Both the position numbers and the translations under genes were made by a program. Below are positions 17,405-25,763 of a stretch of DNA of 64,000 nt, one piece after another (the first letter of the stretch is position 1; each line of letters starts with the position of its first letter). The notes under the pieces were generated by a model. That model was given only the letters and a program-made list of their open reading frames with translations, was not told the origin of the DNA and made no database searches. This DNA comes from CAJBVG01 sp943371235 (GTDB taxonomy: Bacteria > Bacteroidota > Bacteroidia > Sphingobacteriales > Sphingobacteriaceae). Location of the stretch: contig CALRTZ010000004.1 of NCBI GenBank assembly GCA_943371235.1, positions 1 through 64,000 of the forward strand. The letters run 5' to 3'.

Positions 17405-17445
17405 TGCACTAGCACACTAGCATACTAACACACTAGCACACTAAC
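17405..17445 (-). repeat. Octamer array CACTAGCA/CACACTAA, inverted partner of 17340-17379
   Basis: Five octamers, the reverse complement of the previous family. Over 30 bases the two arrays differ at only about three positions, so this junction could extrude a long hairpin. The array encodes the last four residues (Thr-Leu-Val-Cys) and the TAG stop of the rhodanese gene. Confidence 0.85.
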
Positions 17446-17675
17446 GTTTGCCATGGGCCGAGGTTTTGCACATTGGTATGTCCGGCATTGCGCAATAAGC
17501 TTTGAGCTACTCCAGCTCTTGCTCCACTTCTACATACAAAAACCACTTCTTCAAATTGCATCAAATCTTGCAATTTCGTCGGAATTTGGTCGAGCGGTAT
17601 GTTTATCGAGCATTGTGCATGACCATCGTATTCAAATTCTTCAATACTGCGAACATCAACTTTTATTGTTTTCAT
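17433..17675 (-). CDS. Rhodanese-like domain protein
   Basis: 80 residues, a stand-alone small rhodanese. The opening VDVRSIEEFEYDGHAQCSINIPLDQI is typical. The active-site loop CRSGARA carries the persulfide-forming Cys, and LLRNAGHTNVQNLGPW follows. Single-domain proteins of this kind carry sulfane sulfur in the cytoplasm. The family usually continues a few residues past the Trp. Here the final TLVC is encoded by the octamer array, so the tail has been rewritten by repeat DNA. Confidence 0.88.
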   Translation of the reverse strand: MKTIKVDVRSIEEFEYDGHAQCSINIPLDQIPTKLQDLMQFEEVVFVCRSGARAGVAQSLLRNAGHTNVQNLGPWQTLVC

Positions 17676-17743
17676 CTTTTAAAATTTTTATTTGATGGTA
17701 CAAAGGTAGAGGCTGTAGGTTTTAGGTTTGGTAACAATAGTTA

Positions 17744-17830
17744 CTTTCGAAAGGAGGTGAATTCGAAAGGTAGAAATGTCGAAAGGTAGAAAGGTCGAAA
17801 GGTAGAAGTACCGAATAGTAGAATGGAAAT
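17744..17830 (+). repeat. Octamer array TCGAAAGG/TAGAAANG (16-bp period)
   Basis: TCGAAAGG and TAGAAATG-type octamers alternate about ten times between the divergent rhodanese and T9SS genes. An accidental AAGGAGGTGA is present near 17751 but no gene follows it. Confidence 0.8.
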
Positions 17831-17914
17831 TCTACATTAAAATGACAGAATATAATATGAATCATGCAGTTATCAAAAAAGAAACTTTTAGCTTTAGCTT
17901 ATAATTAGAATATC

Positions 17915-19306
17915 ATGTTGAAAAAATATACGATTTTGCTTTGCTTACTCCTTTTAATAGGTATTGGTTTAAAGGCCGAACATTTAATTGGTGGTAAATT
18001 CAGTTACAAAAAAATAGATGCATCAAACATTGAATTTAAATTAGAATTAGAACGAGATTGTGCTTCGAGTGGTGCAACATTTGAAACTACTGTACGAGTA
18101 GGATTGTATGCAAACTCCACTAACAAATTAGTAAAAACACTTACTATGGTTAGAACAAGCATCGTAAAATCTCCCTATACATTTAATTGTGATGGTATTA
18201 ATCGATGTATTGAGGTTGGAACGTTTACATACACAATGGATATCTCTAATATTAGTCCGTCAAACAATGGATATTACCTTCAATGGGAAAGGTGTTGTAT
18301 GAATAGTAACAACCTTAACCTATTCGATCCAACAGGAACTCCATACGCTGCACTGATTGAATTACCTGCAAATATTATGGACTCATCTATGGTTAAATAT
18401 AATAGTCCTCAGACCTCAAAAGTGTTCAATCCCTTAATATGTGTAAATCAAGAATTCAAATATAAGCTGAACTATACTGATGCCGATGGCGATTCTATCG
18501 CTTTCAGATTTATCCAACCCATAACTGGGGGATATACAAGTGCATTTAGTCCTGGTCAGAATTCTGGCCCAAAACCATATGATGTATTAGAATACACTTT
18601 GGGTTACGATAAATATAAATTTATAGATGCCCTTGACACTCCAAAATTAAATGCCTTAACCGGAGAGATTAGCTTTACCCCTACCCGAATAGGTTCTTAT
18701 GTTTTCGGATATGCTGTGGATGAATTTAGGAATGGAATGTTAATCGGCACTGTCTACCATCAATCTGTTTTGTTTGCTGACCTATGCAACTCTTTAATTA
18801 TTAAACAACCAGAAGATCAAATTGTAGATTTGAATGGCAGGGCTGTATTTAAAGCACAACATAGCTTAGCAAATGTATCCTATCAATGGCAAGTAAACAT
18901 TAATGGCACGGCCTTTAAGAATATGCAGGCGGAAACGAATGATAGTCTAGTGTTAAATAACATTAACCCTTCTATGTATTTAAATAAATATCGCTGTGCA
19001 ATAAACAAAGGTAGTTGCATTGATTATAGTTATGAGGTATCTATAATATCTCCAACTGTGGGCATCAACTCTCAAACTAAACAAGCCTTAATAGTATATC
19101 CAAACCCTAGCAACAGCTTGGTAAAGTTATCTGGAGGCAATTACAATTCGGTAGAAGTGTATTCTTTAGATGGTAAGTTGTTAATTCAATCTGATTTAGA
19201 GAATGCCGTAAACATTAGCCATTTAGAAAAGGGAATTTATTTGCTTAAAGCTGAAGATATATACGGGCAAACATATTTTGCGAAAATCCTCAAATCTGAA
19301 GATTAG
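17915..19306 (+). CDS. T9SS-secreted cell-surface protein with immunoglobulin-like segment
   Basis: 463 residues. A signal peptide (MLKKYTILLCLLLLIGIGLKA) is followed by a Cys-containing N-terminal beta region (residues about 25-290). An immunoglobulin-like segment comes next (IIKQPEDQIVDLNGRAVFKA to about residue 385). The C-terminus is a type A T9SS sorting domain of about 75 residues with YPNPSNSLVKL, VYSLDGKLL and GIYLLKA. The protein should be exported, translocated by the type IX machinery and retained at or released from the surface. The specific role is unknown; the N-terminal part could be adhesive. The gene is monocistronic, divergent from rhodanese, and followed by long octamer arrays. 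Confidence 0.88.
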   Translation: MLKKYTILLCLLLLIGIGLKAEHLIGGKFSYKKIDASNIEFKLELERDCASSGATFETTVRVGLYANSTNKLVKTLTMVRTSIVKSPYTFNCDGINRCIEVGTFTYTMDISNISPSNNGYYLQWERCCMNSNNLNLFDPTGTPYAALIELPANIMDSSMVKYNSPQTSKVFNPLICVNQEFKYKLNYTDADGDSIAFRFIQPITGGYTSAFSPGQNSGPKPYDVLEYTLGYDKYKFIDALDTPKLNALTGEISFTPTRIGSYVFGYAVDEFRNGMLIGTVYHQSVLFADLCNSLIIKQPEDQIVDLNGRAVFKAQHSLANVSYQWQVNINGTAFKNMQAETNDSLVLNNINPSMYLNKYRCAINKGSCIDYSYEVSIISPTVGINSQTKQALIVYPNPSNSLVKLSGGNYNSVEVYSLDGKLLIQSDLENAVNISHLEKGIYLLKAEDIYGQTYFAKILKSED

Positions 19307-19310
19307 TTGT

Positions 19311-19375
19311 AGTTATTGGGTTAATAGGTTATTGGGTTATTGGGTTATTAGGTTATTGGGTTACTTCGGTTAATT
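19311..19375 (+). repeat. Octamer array GGTTATTG
   Basis: Seven octamers GGTTATTG/GGTTATTA/GGTTAATA, starting within 10 bp of the T9SS gene stop and reading outward from it. Its complement family follows at 19386-19474. Confidence 0.9.
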
Positions 19376-19385
19376 ACTAGTGACT

Positions 19386-19474
19386 AATAACTTATTAACT
19401 ATATAACTTATTAACTATATAACTTATTAACTCAATAACTTATTAACTTATTAACTCATTAACTTATTAACTCA
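19386..19474 (-). repeat. Octamer array AACTTATT/AACTATAT
   Basis: About eleven octamers AACTTATT with variants AACTATAT, AACTCAAT and AACTCATT. Oriented as the complement of the preceding array, it reads outward from the tRNA-Leu gene. With 19311-19375 it makes the longest facing pair in the window. Confidence 0.9.
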
Positions 19475-19475
19475 C

Positions 19476-19512
19476 AAAAAAAGCCGCAAACAGTAATACT
19501 ATTTGCGGCTTT
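19476..19512 (-). terminator. Rho-independent terminator of the tRNA unit
   Basis: A perfect 11-bp stem AAAGCCGCAAA/TTTGCGGCTTT with an 11-nt loop, followed on the minus strand by a T-run, 8 bp beyond tRNA-Leu. Confidence 0.88.
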
Positions 19513-19519
19513 GCCTTTG

Positions 19520-19605
19520 TACCTAGGGCGGGAATCGAACCCGCACGACCTGTAAGGGTCACAGGATTTTAAGTCCTGCGTGTCTACCAGTTCCACCACC
19601 TAGGC
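19520..19605 (-). tRNA. tRNA-Leu (TAA anticodon)
   Basis: 86 nt from the first base to the discriminator A. The acceptor GCCTAGG pairs with CCTAGGT. The anticodon stem CAGGA/TCCTG carries the loop CTTAAAA, with anticodon TAA reading UUA and UUG. A long variable arm of the leucine type and the T-loop GGTTCGATTCC are present. CCA is not encoded. Confidence 0.95.
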
Positions 19606-19611
19606 ATCTTC

Positions 19612-19637
19612 AAAAAAAAATCCTCTCTTACGAGAGG
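19612..19637 (-). terminator. Terminator-like hairpin between tRNA-Gly and tRNA-Leu
   Basis: The stem CCTCTC/GAGAGG with a 4-nt loop is followed on the minus strand by nine Ts. It lies 10 bp after tRNA-Gly and just before tRNA-Leu, so it should attenuate read-through between the two. Confidence 0.7.
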
Positions 19638-19647
19638 TGGAAGATTG

Positions 19648-19720
<73 letters not shown>

Positions 19721-19738
19721 TTTTCTGATTGCGGACTG

Positions 19739-19768
19739 CAAATATAGAGTTTTTAGAATAGCTGTCAA
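19739..19768 (-). promoter_or_regulatory. Sigma-A promoter of the tRNA-Gly/tRNA-Leu unit
   Basis: On the minus strand TTG (19768-19766), 19 bases, then TATATTTG (19746-19739), a full match to the phylum's TAnnTTTG element. It lies 19 bp ahead of the mature tRNA-Gly 5' end. Confidence 0.7.
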
Positions 19769-19823
19769 GAAAAAATTGAAAAAAATGCCTTAAAGCCTGT
19801 TTTTCAACCCCAAAAAAAACAAA

Positions 19824-19871
19824 ATCGAAATGGCGAACTATCGAATTTGCGAACTATCGAATTCGCGAACT
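19824..19871 (+). repeat. Octamer array TCGAATTT/GCGAACTA (16-bp period)
   Basis: Six units in which TCGAATTN alternates with GCGAACTA, reading outward from the tRNA side. The same CGAA core occurs after nuoD and iscS. Confidence 0.8.
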
Positions 19872-19879
19872 CATTTACT

Positions 19880-19918
19880 TATGAGCATGTGAGCATACGA
19901 ACTCATGAGCACACGAGC
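19880..19918 (-). repeat. Octamer array GAGCATNN abutting the MBL gene
   Basis: Five units of GAGCATGT/GAGCATAC/GAGCACAC. It encodes the last residues (Leu-Val-Cys-Ser) and the TGA stop of the minus-strand MBL gene. Outward from that gene the unit reads GTGTGCTC. Confidence 0.8.
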
Positions 19919-20667
19919 TTTAGTCCGTCATAAGCTAAAAACATCCCCTCTGGTAATTCTGCTTGTACCTCATCATGCAATCCTAATTGATGTGAGATAT
20001 GAGTAAAATAGGTGCTTTCTGCTCCTACCTCTTTTGCTAAAGCAATTGCCTCAGCTAAGGTAAAATGAGAAATATGCTCTTCTTTACGCAATGCATTTAA
20101 TACTAAAATTTTTGAGCCCTTGATTTTTTGCTTTTCTTCTTCAGAAATAGTTTTAGCATCGGTTATATACGTAAAGTCGCCTATCCTAAATCCAAATACC
20201 GGAAGTTTAAAATGCATCACTCTAATTGGCAATATTGATACCCCTTGTACCAGCATTTCTTCATTTGGAATATCATGTAAAACAACACGCGGAATGCCGG
20301 GGTAGTTTACTCCCGAAAAAATATAAGAAAATTCGTTTTTTAAAGCTGCCTGAACACGTTGCTCTGCATAAACATCTATTTCCCTATCATGTATAAAATT
20401 GAATGCTCTTACATCATCTAATCCCGCCACATGGTCTTTATGCTCGTGTGTAAATAAGATAGCATCTAACTGATGAACTTCTTCACGCAACATTTGCATT
20501 CTGAAATCTGGACCAGAATCTATAACGAATACTTTATTGTTTACCTCTACCATAACAGAGGTCCGTAATCTATTATTCTGATAATCGGGAGAAGTGCATA
20601 CTTCGCATTTACATGCAATAACAGGCACACCTTGTGAAGTTCCAGTACCGAGAAATGTAATTTTCAA
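19903..20667 (-). CDS. MBL-fold metallohydrolase, PhnP-like
   Basis: 254 residues. The metallo-beta-lactamase core is clear: FLGTGTSQGVP at the N-terminus, a Cys-containing zinc-like loop (CKCEVCTSPDY), the metal motif THEHKDH near residue 78, and later VMHFKLPVFGF, TYITDAKT and YFTHISHQL. The organisation is that of the PhnP/tRNase Z-like phosphodiesterases. The substrate is unknown. It starts nine bases after the small conserved gene and is last in the long envelope/division run. Its C-terminal LVCS is encoded by the octamer array, so the last residues are probably not native. Confidence 0.92.
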   Translation of the reverse strand: MKITFLGTGTSQGVPVIACKCEVCTSPDYQNNRLRTSVMVEVNNKVFVIDSGPDFRMQMLREEVHQLDAILFTHEHKDHVAGLDDVRAFNFIHDREIDVYAEQRVQAALKNEFSYIFSGVNYPGIPRVVLHDIPNEEMLVQGVSILPIRVMHFKLPVFGFRIGDFTYITDAKTISEEEKQKIKGSKILVLNALRKEEHISHFTLAEAIALAKEVGAESTYFTHISHQLGLHDEVQAELPEGMFLAYDGLKLVCS

Positions 20668-20676
20668 AACTCAATA

Positions 20677-20931
20677 TTAATTACGTATGCTTTGTAAAAA
20701 TTTTAATTGATTTTCATTTAGTAATGTTTCATCAATACTAATTTGTTGAAGTATTTCGGCTAAAGCTGCAATTTTCACATCCATAGTGGCGAACTTATTT
20801 ACCACTACCACTTTGGCTTCTAAAATTAAGCAGGAGCCTGGTTTAAAATTCCCTTTTTCATACCTAACCTTGTATTGTAGTGCTTTAAATAATTCTTCAA
20901 TTTTATCTAATGTACTTTGCGAAATTTTCAT
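20677..20931 (-). CDS. Small conserved hypothetical protein, 84 residues
   Basis: A soluble, mixed alpha/beta protein with no motif that I recognise. It begins MKISQSTLDKIEELFKALQYKVRYEKGNFKPGSC and its middle is a hydrophobic strand (SCLILEAKVVVVNKF). It is separated by 4 bp from lolA and 9 bp from the MBL gene. That tight coupling within an operon supports its reality. No function is proposed. Confidence 0.7.
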   Translation of the reverse strand: MKISQSTLDKIEELFKALQYKVRYEKGNFKPGSCLILEAKVVVVNKFATMDVKIAALAEILQQISIDETLLNENQLKFLQSIRN

Positions 20932-20935
20932 ATCC

Positions 20936-21577
20936 TTATCTTAAATCTACAACCTCTACACCTGGGTATTTTTTAACATCAAACATAAAAGTGCTTGCAT
21001 TTACAGCAAAATTTGGGGTAAATGTTTTAATCGCATAGGTATAGCGATTGCCATTTTTATCAAAAATTACACTTTTTACAATTTGCTTAGTTGCTTTATC
21101 TATGGTTAATTTTATTTTGAAAAACTCTTTTGTTTTATCAGTTGGGGTAAGCTCCAAATTTTGAACTAGTTTACCACTTACTTTTTTTTCATCAATAAAT
21201 TTATACAAAAAGCCTTTTTCGTACATCGTAAATATTTCTGATGGTTTAATCCCTTCTGCACTTGGATCTACATCGTTTACTTGCACTTCTTTTGCTTCTT
21301 TCATATAAGTCCATACCGTTTTGGCATCGCTTATTACTTCTTGCCCTGCAATACTTAATCGGTATTTAGCACCCGATAAAACTATACTCCCAGCTTGAGT
21401 TTCTTTAATTTTTGCTTGGGGATTTTCTAGGGTATATGAAAACTCTGCTTTCATCGATTTATACGATTTATATTTCGCTGATACACCCGATAATATGTCT
21501 TTTGCTTTTTTATCTCCTTGAGCGTTTACTCCTTGAAATAAAAACATTCCTAAAACAATTAATACTATATTTTTCAT
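20936..21577 (-). CDS. lolA: Outer-membrane lipoprotein carrier LolA
   Basis: 213 residues with a signal peptide (MKNIVLIVLGMFLFQGVNAQ). The LolA fold is indicated by YKSYKSMKAEFSYTLENP, then GSIVLSGAKYRLSIAGQEVISDAKTVWTYMKEAKEVQV, then KLTIDKATKQIVKSVIFDKNGNRYTYAIKTF. It carries lipoproteins across the periplasm to the outer membrane. It follows ftsK by 49 bp, a gap that contains a short heptamer array, as part of the envelope gene run. Confidence 0.9.
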   Translation of the reverse strand: MKNIVLIVLGMFLFQGVNAQGDKKAKDILSGVSAKYKSYKSMKAEFSYTLENPQAKIKETQAGSIVLSGAKYRLSIAGQEVISDAKTVWTYMKEAKEVQVNDVDPSAEGIKPSEIFTMYEKGFLYKFIDEKKVSGKLVQNLELTPTDKTKEFFKIKLTIDKATKQIVKSVIFDKNGNRYTYAIKTFTPNFAVNASTFMFDVKKYPGVEVVDLR

Positions 21578-21599
21578 CTCTTTTATTTATCAGTTTAAA

Positions 21600-21626
21600 T
21601 TGCTCCTAGCTCTTCGCTCCCAGCTA
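21600..21626 (-). repeat. Heptamer array GCTCCTA/GCTCTTC next to the ftsK stop
   Basis: Three to four heptamers. The strand outward from ftsK reads AGCTGGGAGCGAAGAGC, the same family as the array after yqgE (6203-6261). Confidence 0.7.
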
Positions 21627-24326
21627 TCAACTCTCCTTGCCTAACAATGCATTCAAATGTTGCTCCAAATGGTACTCATCTTTAATGAGCACTTCTCTTG
21701 CCTTTGATCCTTCAAACGAACCTACAATTCCAAAGGCTTCTAACTGATCAATAATTCTACCTGCTCGGTTATAACCTAATTTTAATTTACGTTGAATTAA
21801 AGAAGTAGAGCCTTGTTGGTGCATTACTATTAAACGAGCGGCTTCTTCAAATAGTGCATCTCTCTCATTAAGGTCCATATCTCTAGTGCCCGATCCTTCA
21901 CCATTTTCATCCACATACTCTGGTAAAATATGTGCACTTGGATAAGCTCTTTGTGCTCCAATAAAATCAGTTACTTTTTCCACTTCAGGAGTATCCACAA
22001 AAGCACACTGTAATCGTATAATATCACTGCCTAATGATAATAACATATCACCTCTACCAATTAATTGCTCTGCTCCACCTGCATCCAAAATAGTTCTTGA
22101 ATCAATTTTAGAACTTACCCTAAATGCCAACCTAGCCGGGAAGTTTGCTTTAATTGTTCCTGTAATAACATTTACCGAAGGTCTTTGTGTGGCAATAACT
22201 AAATGTATTCCAATAGCCCTTGCTAATTGAGCCAAACGTGCTATCGGTGTTTCAATTTCCTTACCCGCAGTCATCATTAAATCAGCAAACTCATCAATCA
22301 CCAATACAATAAATGGCATGTAACGGTGACCATCGTTCGGATTTAATTTACGTGCAATAAATTTTGCGTTGTATTCTTTAAGGTTTCTTACGTGAGCTTC
22401 TTTTAATAATTCATAACGTTGATCCATCTCAATACATAATGAATTAAGCGTATGTATAACCTTTTTGGTATCGGTAATAATGGCTTCGCCATCTCCTGGT
22501 AATTTTGCTAAAAAATGGCGCTCTATTTTTCTAAATAAAGTTAACTCCACTTTTTTCGGATCCACCATTACAAATTTAATTTGCGATGGATGTTTTTTAT
22601 ACAACAAAGAAACTAAGAGCGCATTAATACCAACAGACTTCCCTTGGCCTGTAGCTCCTGCCATTAATAAATGGGGCATCTTGGCTAAATCGGCTACAAA
22701 CACTTCGTTAGAAATAGTTTTACCCAATGCTATTGGTAAATCCATTTGAGCCATTTGGTATTTCTCCGAAGCTAATACAGAACGCATCGAAACCATTTCT
22801 GGTGTTTGGTTTGGTACTTCAATACCAATGGTACCTTTACCTGGTATTGGGGCAATAATACGTATTCCTAATGCCGATAAACTCAAGGCAATATCGTCTT
22901 CTAAATTTTTAATTTTAGAAATACGCACACCGGCTGCGGGAACAATTTCATATAGTGTAACTGTAGGACCAATGGTTGCTTTAATTTTAGCAATGTCGAT
23001 GTTATAATGCCCAAGCGTTTCTACGATTCTATTTTTGTTACGCTCCAACTCATCCGTATTTACAGGTATTTTAGAGCTACCATAGTTTTCTAATAATTCT
23101 AATGGTGGGTATTTGTATGATGATAGGTCGAGGGTTGGGTCGTACTCTCCAAGTTCACGTACTAAATCTTCTGCAGTAATTTCACCGGTGTTTGTAGTCG
23201 CTACTACCGTATGTTCTTCAACTTCTGGTTCTGCCATCTCTAAAGTTAAATCTGGCACGCTGCTTTCTGTTTTTTCTGATTTTACAAACTCTACTTTTTC
23301 AAAACCATCCTCGTCAACATTCACTAATGTAGTATGTTCTTCAATTTCTACTTCAACTTCAATTTGTTCTATGGATATTGGCTCTTGGAAATTATCTACT
23401 AATTCATCTTCTGCAATTTCAATCGTATCTTCTTCTTGCTCTGTAGCAAAATCTTCCGCTCTTAATTGATTTTTAAGTGTAGGCATTCGTTCATCCTCCA
23501 AAGGTTGATCTCTCAATGGCAATTCAAACGATTTTGGTTTGGCTTCAAATTCCGGTGAACTTGTTATTTCTGGTTTACGGTTTGCCTCCACTGGTAATAA
23601 CTCATCTTCTAACAATGATCTCTCGGCAGCTCTCTGTTCTTCAGATTTTATAGGAGATTTAAACTCTAAGTTGTACGCAATTACCATACATGAAAGCCCT
23701 GCAAATGCTAATAAGCCTGCAGTTCCTGTTTTACCCAACACATTGTTAAACCAGCCATTCATTTGTATACCATAGGCTCCTGCCAAAAAGTACATATCAG
23801 TTTTTAAGAAACTAATAATAAATGCGATGGTGATAGAGATAAATAATAAAAAGAATAGAGAGTAAGCCAAGGTTTTACTTAGCTTCATAATGCTTACTTT
23901 AAATAATAAGCGGTAACCCACTAAGAAACATCCGAAGGAAATTAAAAAAGAAGATACCCCAAACCAACGGAACATGAATAAATGCGATACCATTGCACCT
24001 AATATGCCTAGCCAATTCTCTACTTTATGGTTTGCAGCATCAAAGATTATACCCAACCTTGCACCAGATACTACGCTTTGATCTTCATCCCAGGTAAATA
24101 AATACGAGAAAAAAGCAACAAATAAATACAAAGAAATTAGCAACAATAACAAACCCGTAATTTTAATTATACGTGCATCTATTGCTTTCCTCTCTTTGGG
24201 TTCGCTTTGTTTCTTTTCCTTTTTTACAGTACTCTTTTCTTTAGCTTTAGAACTTGGTTTTTCCACCAACTCCTCTTCCACTTCCTCAGAAGGTACTGCT
24301 ACTTGTGATCTTAACTTATTAGCCAT
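21627..24326 (-). CDS. ftsK: DNA translocase FtsK
   Basis: 899 residues. It pumps chromosome ends through the closing septum and anchors in the divisome. After a Lys/Glu-rich tail, hydrophobic segments occupy residues about 50-215. A highly acidic linker (about 225-400) follows, then the motor with Walker A GATGQGKSVGINALL, Walker B-type FIVLVIDEFADLMM and RIGIHLVIATQRPS-like elements. The C-terminal gamma winged helix includes STSLIQRKLKLGYNRAGRIIDQLEAFGIVG. A TATATTTG element at 24350-24343 in the 64-bp gap after mpl suggests an internal promoter with a 16-nt leader. Confidence 0.96.
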   Translation of the reverse strand: MANKLRSQVAVPSEEVEEELVEKPSSKAKEKSTVKKEKKQSEPKERKAIDARIIKITGLLLLLISLYLFVAFFSYLFTWDEDQSVVSGARLGIIFDAANHKVENWLGILGAMVSHLFMFRWFGVSSFLISFGCFLVGYRLLFKVSIMKLSKTLAYSLFFLLFISITIAFIISFLKTDMYFLAGAYGIQMNGWFNNVLGKTGTAGLLAFAGLSCMVIAYNLEFKSPIKSEEQRAAERSLLEDELLPVEANRKPEITSSPEFEAKPKSFELPLRDQPLEDERMPTLKNQLRAEDFATEQEEDTIEIAEDELVDNFQEPISIEQIEVEVEIEEHTTLVNVDEDGFEKVEFVKSEKTESSVPDLTLEMAEPEVEEHTVVATTNTGEITAEDLVRELGEYDPTLDLSSYKYPPLELLENYGSSKIPVNTDELERNKNRIVETLGHYNIDIAKIKATIGPTVTLYEIVPAAGVRISKIKNLEDDIALSLSALGIRIIAPIPGKGTIGIEVPNQTPEMVSMRSVLASEKYQMAQMDLPIALGKTISNEVFVADLAKMPHLLMAGATGQGKSVGINALLVSLLYKKHPSQIKFVMVDPKKVELTLFRKIERHFLAKLPGDGEAIITDTKKVIHTLNSLCIEMDQRYELLKEAHVRNLKEYNAKFIARKLNPNDGHRYMPFIVLVIDEFADLMMTAGKEIETPIARLAQLARAIGIHLVIATQRPSVNVITGTIKANFPARLAFRVSSKIDSRTILDAGGAEQLIGRGDMLLSLGSDIIRLQCAFVDTPEVEKVTDFIGAQRAYPSAHILPEYVDENGEGSGTRDMDLNERDALFEEAARLIVMHQQGSTSLIQRKLKLGYNRAGRIIDQLEAFGIVGSFEGSKAREVLIKDEYHLEQHLNALLGKES

Positions 24327-24390
24327 TATTTTGCTTAATATGCAAATATAAATTTATAGCGCATTGTATTACGATGTGTGTATAATTTTT

Positions 24391-25758
24391 TCAATGCTTG
24401 TGAAGAAGTTCTTTTGCAAATAAATCCACATCTATTCCGTCGTAATTACCTGAACTCATGAGCAATAGGTTTGATTCCTTCCAATTCCTGCTTTCAAGAT
24501 ACGTTTTTAAAGCCTTTGATTCGTTAAAAATTAAGATGTCTTCTCTAGAAAATGCTTGTTTTACCTCTTCAGCACTTATATTTTCGAGGCGCTTGTGTTC
24601 AATTGTATGCGGATTATAGTAAACAATTGCTACATCGGCTAAGTCCATGCTGTTTTTATACTCCTGCAAAAACTCTTTATTTAAGCTGCTAAACGTGTGT
24701 AATTCCATGCAAGCCACCAATTCTTGAGTTCCAAACTGTTGCTTTACAGCTTGTATGGTTGCTTTTAATTTCGAAGGCGAATGTGCAAAATCTTTAAATA
24801 CTCTGGCATTATTTTCTTTAGCAATTAGCTCCAAACGTTTTGCTGCCCCTTTAAAACTTTGTATGGCTGCATAAAATTCTTCATCACTCAAGCCTAAACT
24901 TTTACATGCCTCATAAGCTGCTTGTAAATTTTGCATGTTGTGTTCTCCAAAAATCAACAAAGGTATTTCAGTATTATTTACAGTTAAATAGGTTACTCCT
25001 TCTTTTTGTATATGTTGATGTGAGGTATATGGAATTTTTGTAATGTCTTTTCTTGGGTGTGCTTCTACCAACTTTTTTAAATCGGTATCTTTGCTGCAAT
25101 AAATTAACCTAGCATTAGGTTCAAGTGTGTCTATAAAAATACTGAACTGCTCTAAATAATTTTCGAAGGTCGGGAATACGTTTATATGATCCCAAGCGAT
25201 GCCACTGAGTATCGCAATATTTCCTTTGTACAAATGAAACTTAGGTCGTCGATCTATCGGTGAGGATAAATATTCATCACCTTCTAACACCATTACTTTG
25301 GCCTCCTCTGTTAATTTCACCATGGTGGTAAAGCCTGTTAATTGCGCACCAACCATGTAATCTATGTTCATGTTTGCATGTTGCAAAACATGTAAAATCA
25401 TTGCAGTAATTGAAGTTTTACCATGGCTACCGCCTACTACCAACCTTGTTTTGTTTTTACTTTGTTCGTACAAATATTCCGGATAAGAATAAATTGGCAA
25501 TCCAAGTTCTTTTGCTCTTAATAACTCTGGATTATCTGCACGGGCATGCATACCGAGTATTACAGCATCCAAATCAGCGGTTATCTTTGCAGGGAACCAA
25601 CCCATTTCTGCAGGCAACAAACCGGCATTCGCTAATCGCGATTTAGAAGGTTCTACAATTTCATCATCCGATCCAGAAATTTCATAATTTTTTTCTTTTA
25701 ATGCCAATGCTAAATTATGCATTGCGCTTCCGCCTATAGATATAAAATGTACGTTCAT
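24391..25758 (-). CDS. mpl: Mur ligase Mpl (UDP-MurNAc:murein-tripeptide ligase, recycling)
   Basis: 455 residues of the Mpl/MurC type. The N-terminal FISIGGSAMHNLALALKEKNYEISGSDDE is the MurC/Mpl Rossmann start. GGSHGKTSITAMI is the ATP P-loop, and LEGDEYLSSPIDRRPKFHLYKG is highly specific for Mpl. FKDFAHSPSKLKATIQAV is the C-terminal domain motif. Mpl joins recycled L-Ala-D-Glu-DAP tripeptide to UDP-MurNAc in the cytoplasm. It lies five bases after the giant exported-protein gene and 64 bp ahead of ftsK. MurC is the main alternative but the EYLSSPIDR motif argues against it. Confidence 0.92.
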   Translation of the reverse strand: MNVHFISIGGSAMHNLALALKEKNYEISGSDDEIVEPSKSRLANAGLLPAEMGWFPAKITADLDAVILGMHARADNPELLRAKELGLPIYSYPEYLYEQSKNKTRLVVGGSHGKTSITAMILHVLQHANMNIDYMVGAQLTGFTTMVKLTEEAKVMVLEGDEYLSSPIDRRPKFHLYKGNIAILSGIAWDHINVFPTFENYLEQFSIFIDTLEPNARLIYCSKDTDLKKLVEAHPRKDITKIPYTSHQHIQKEGVTYLTVNNTEIPLLIFGEHNMQNLQAAYEACKSLGLSDEEFYAAIQSFKGAAKRLELIAKENNARVFKDFAHSPSKLKATIQAVKQQFGTQELVACMELHTFSSLNKEFLQEYKNSMDLADVAIVYYNPHTIEHKRLENISAEEVKQAFSREDILIFNESKALKTYLESRNWKESNLLLMSSGNYDGIDVDLFAKELLHKH

Positions 25759-25763
25759 TCTTT

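Noticed and set aside
17748..17761. Perfect Shine-Dalgarno-like AAAGGAGGTGA with an ATG about 20 bp downstream
   Set aside because: The ATG opens only about nine codons made of the octamer array. The motif arises from the repeat units TCGAAAGG/TAGAAAGG and no gene follows.
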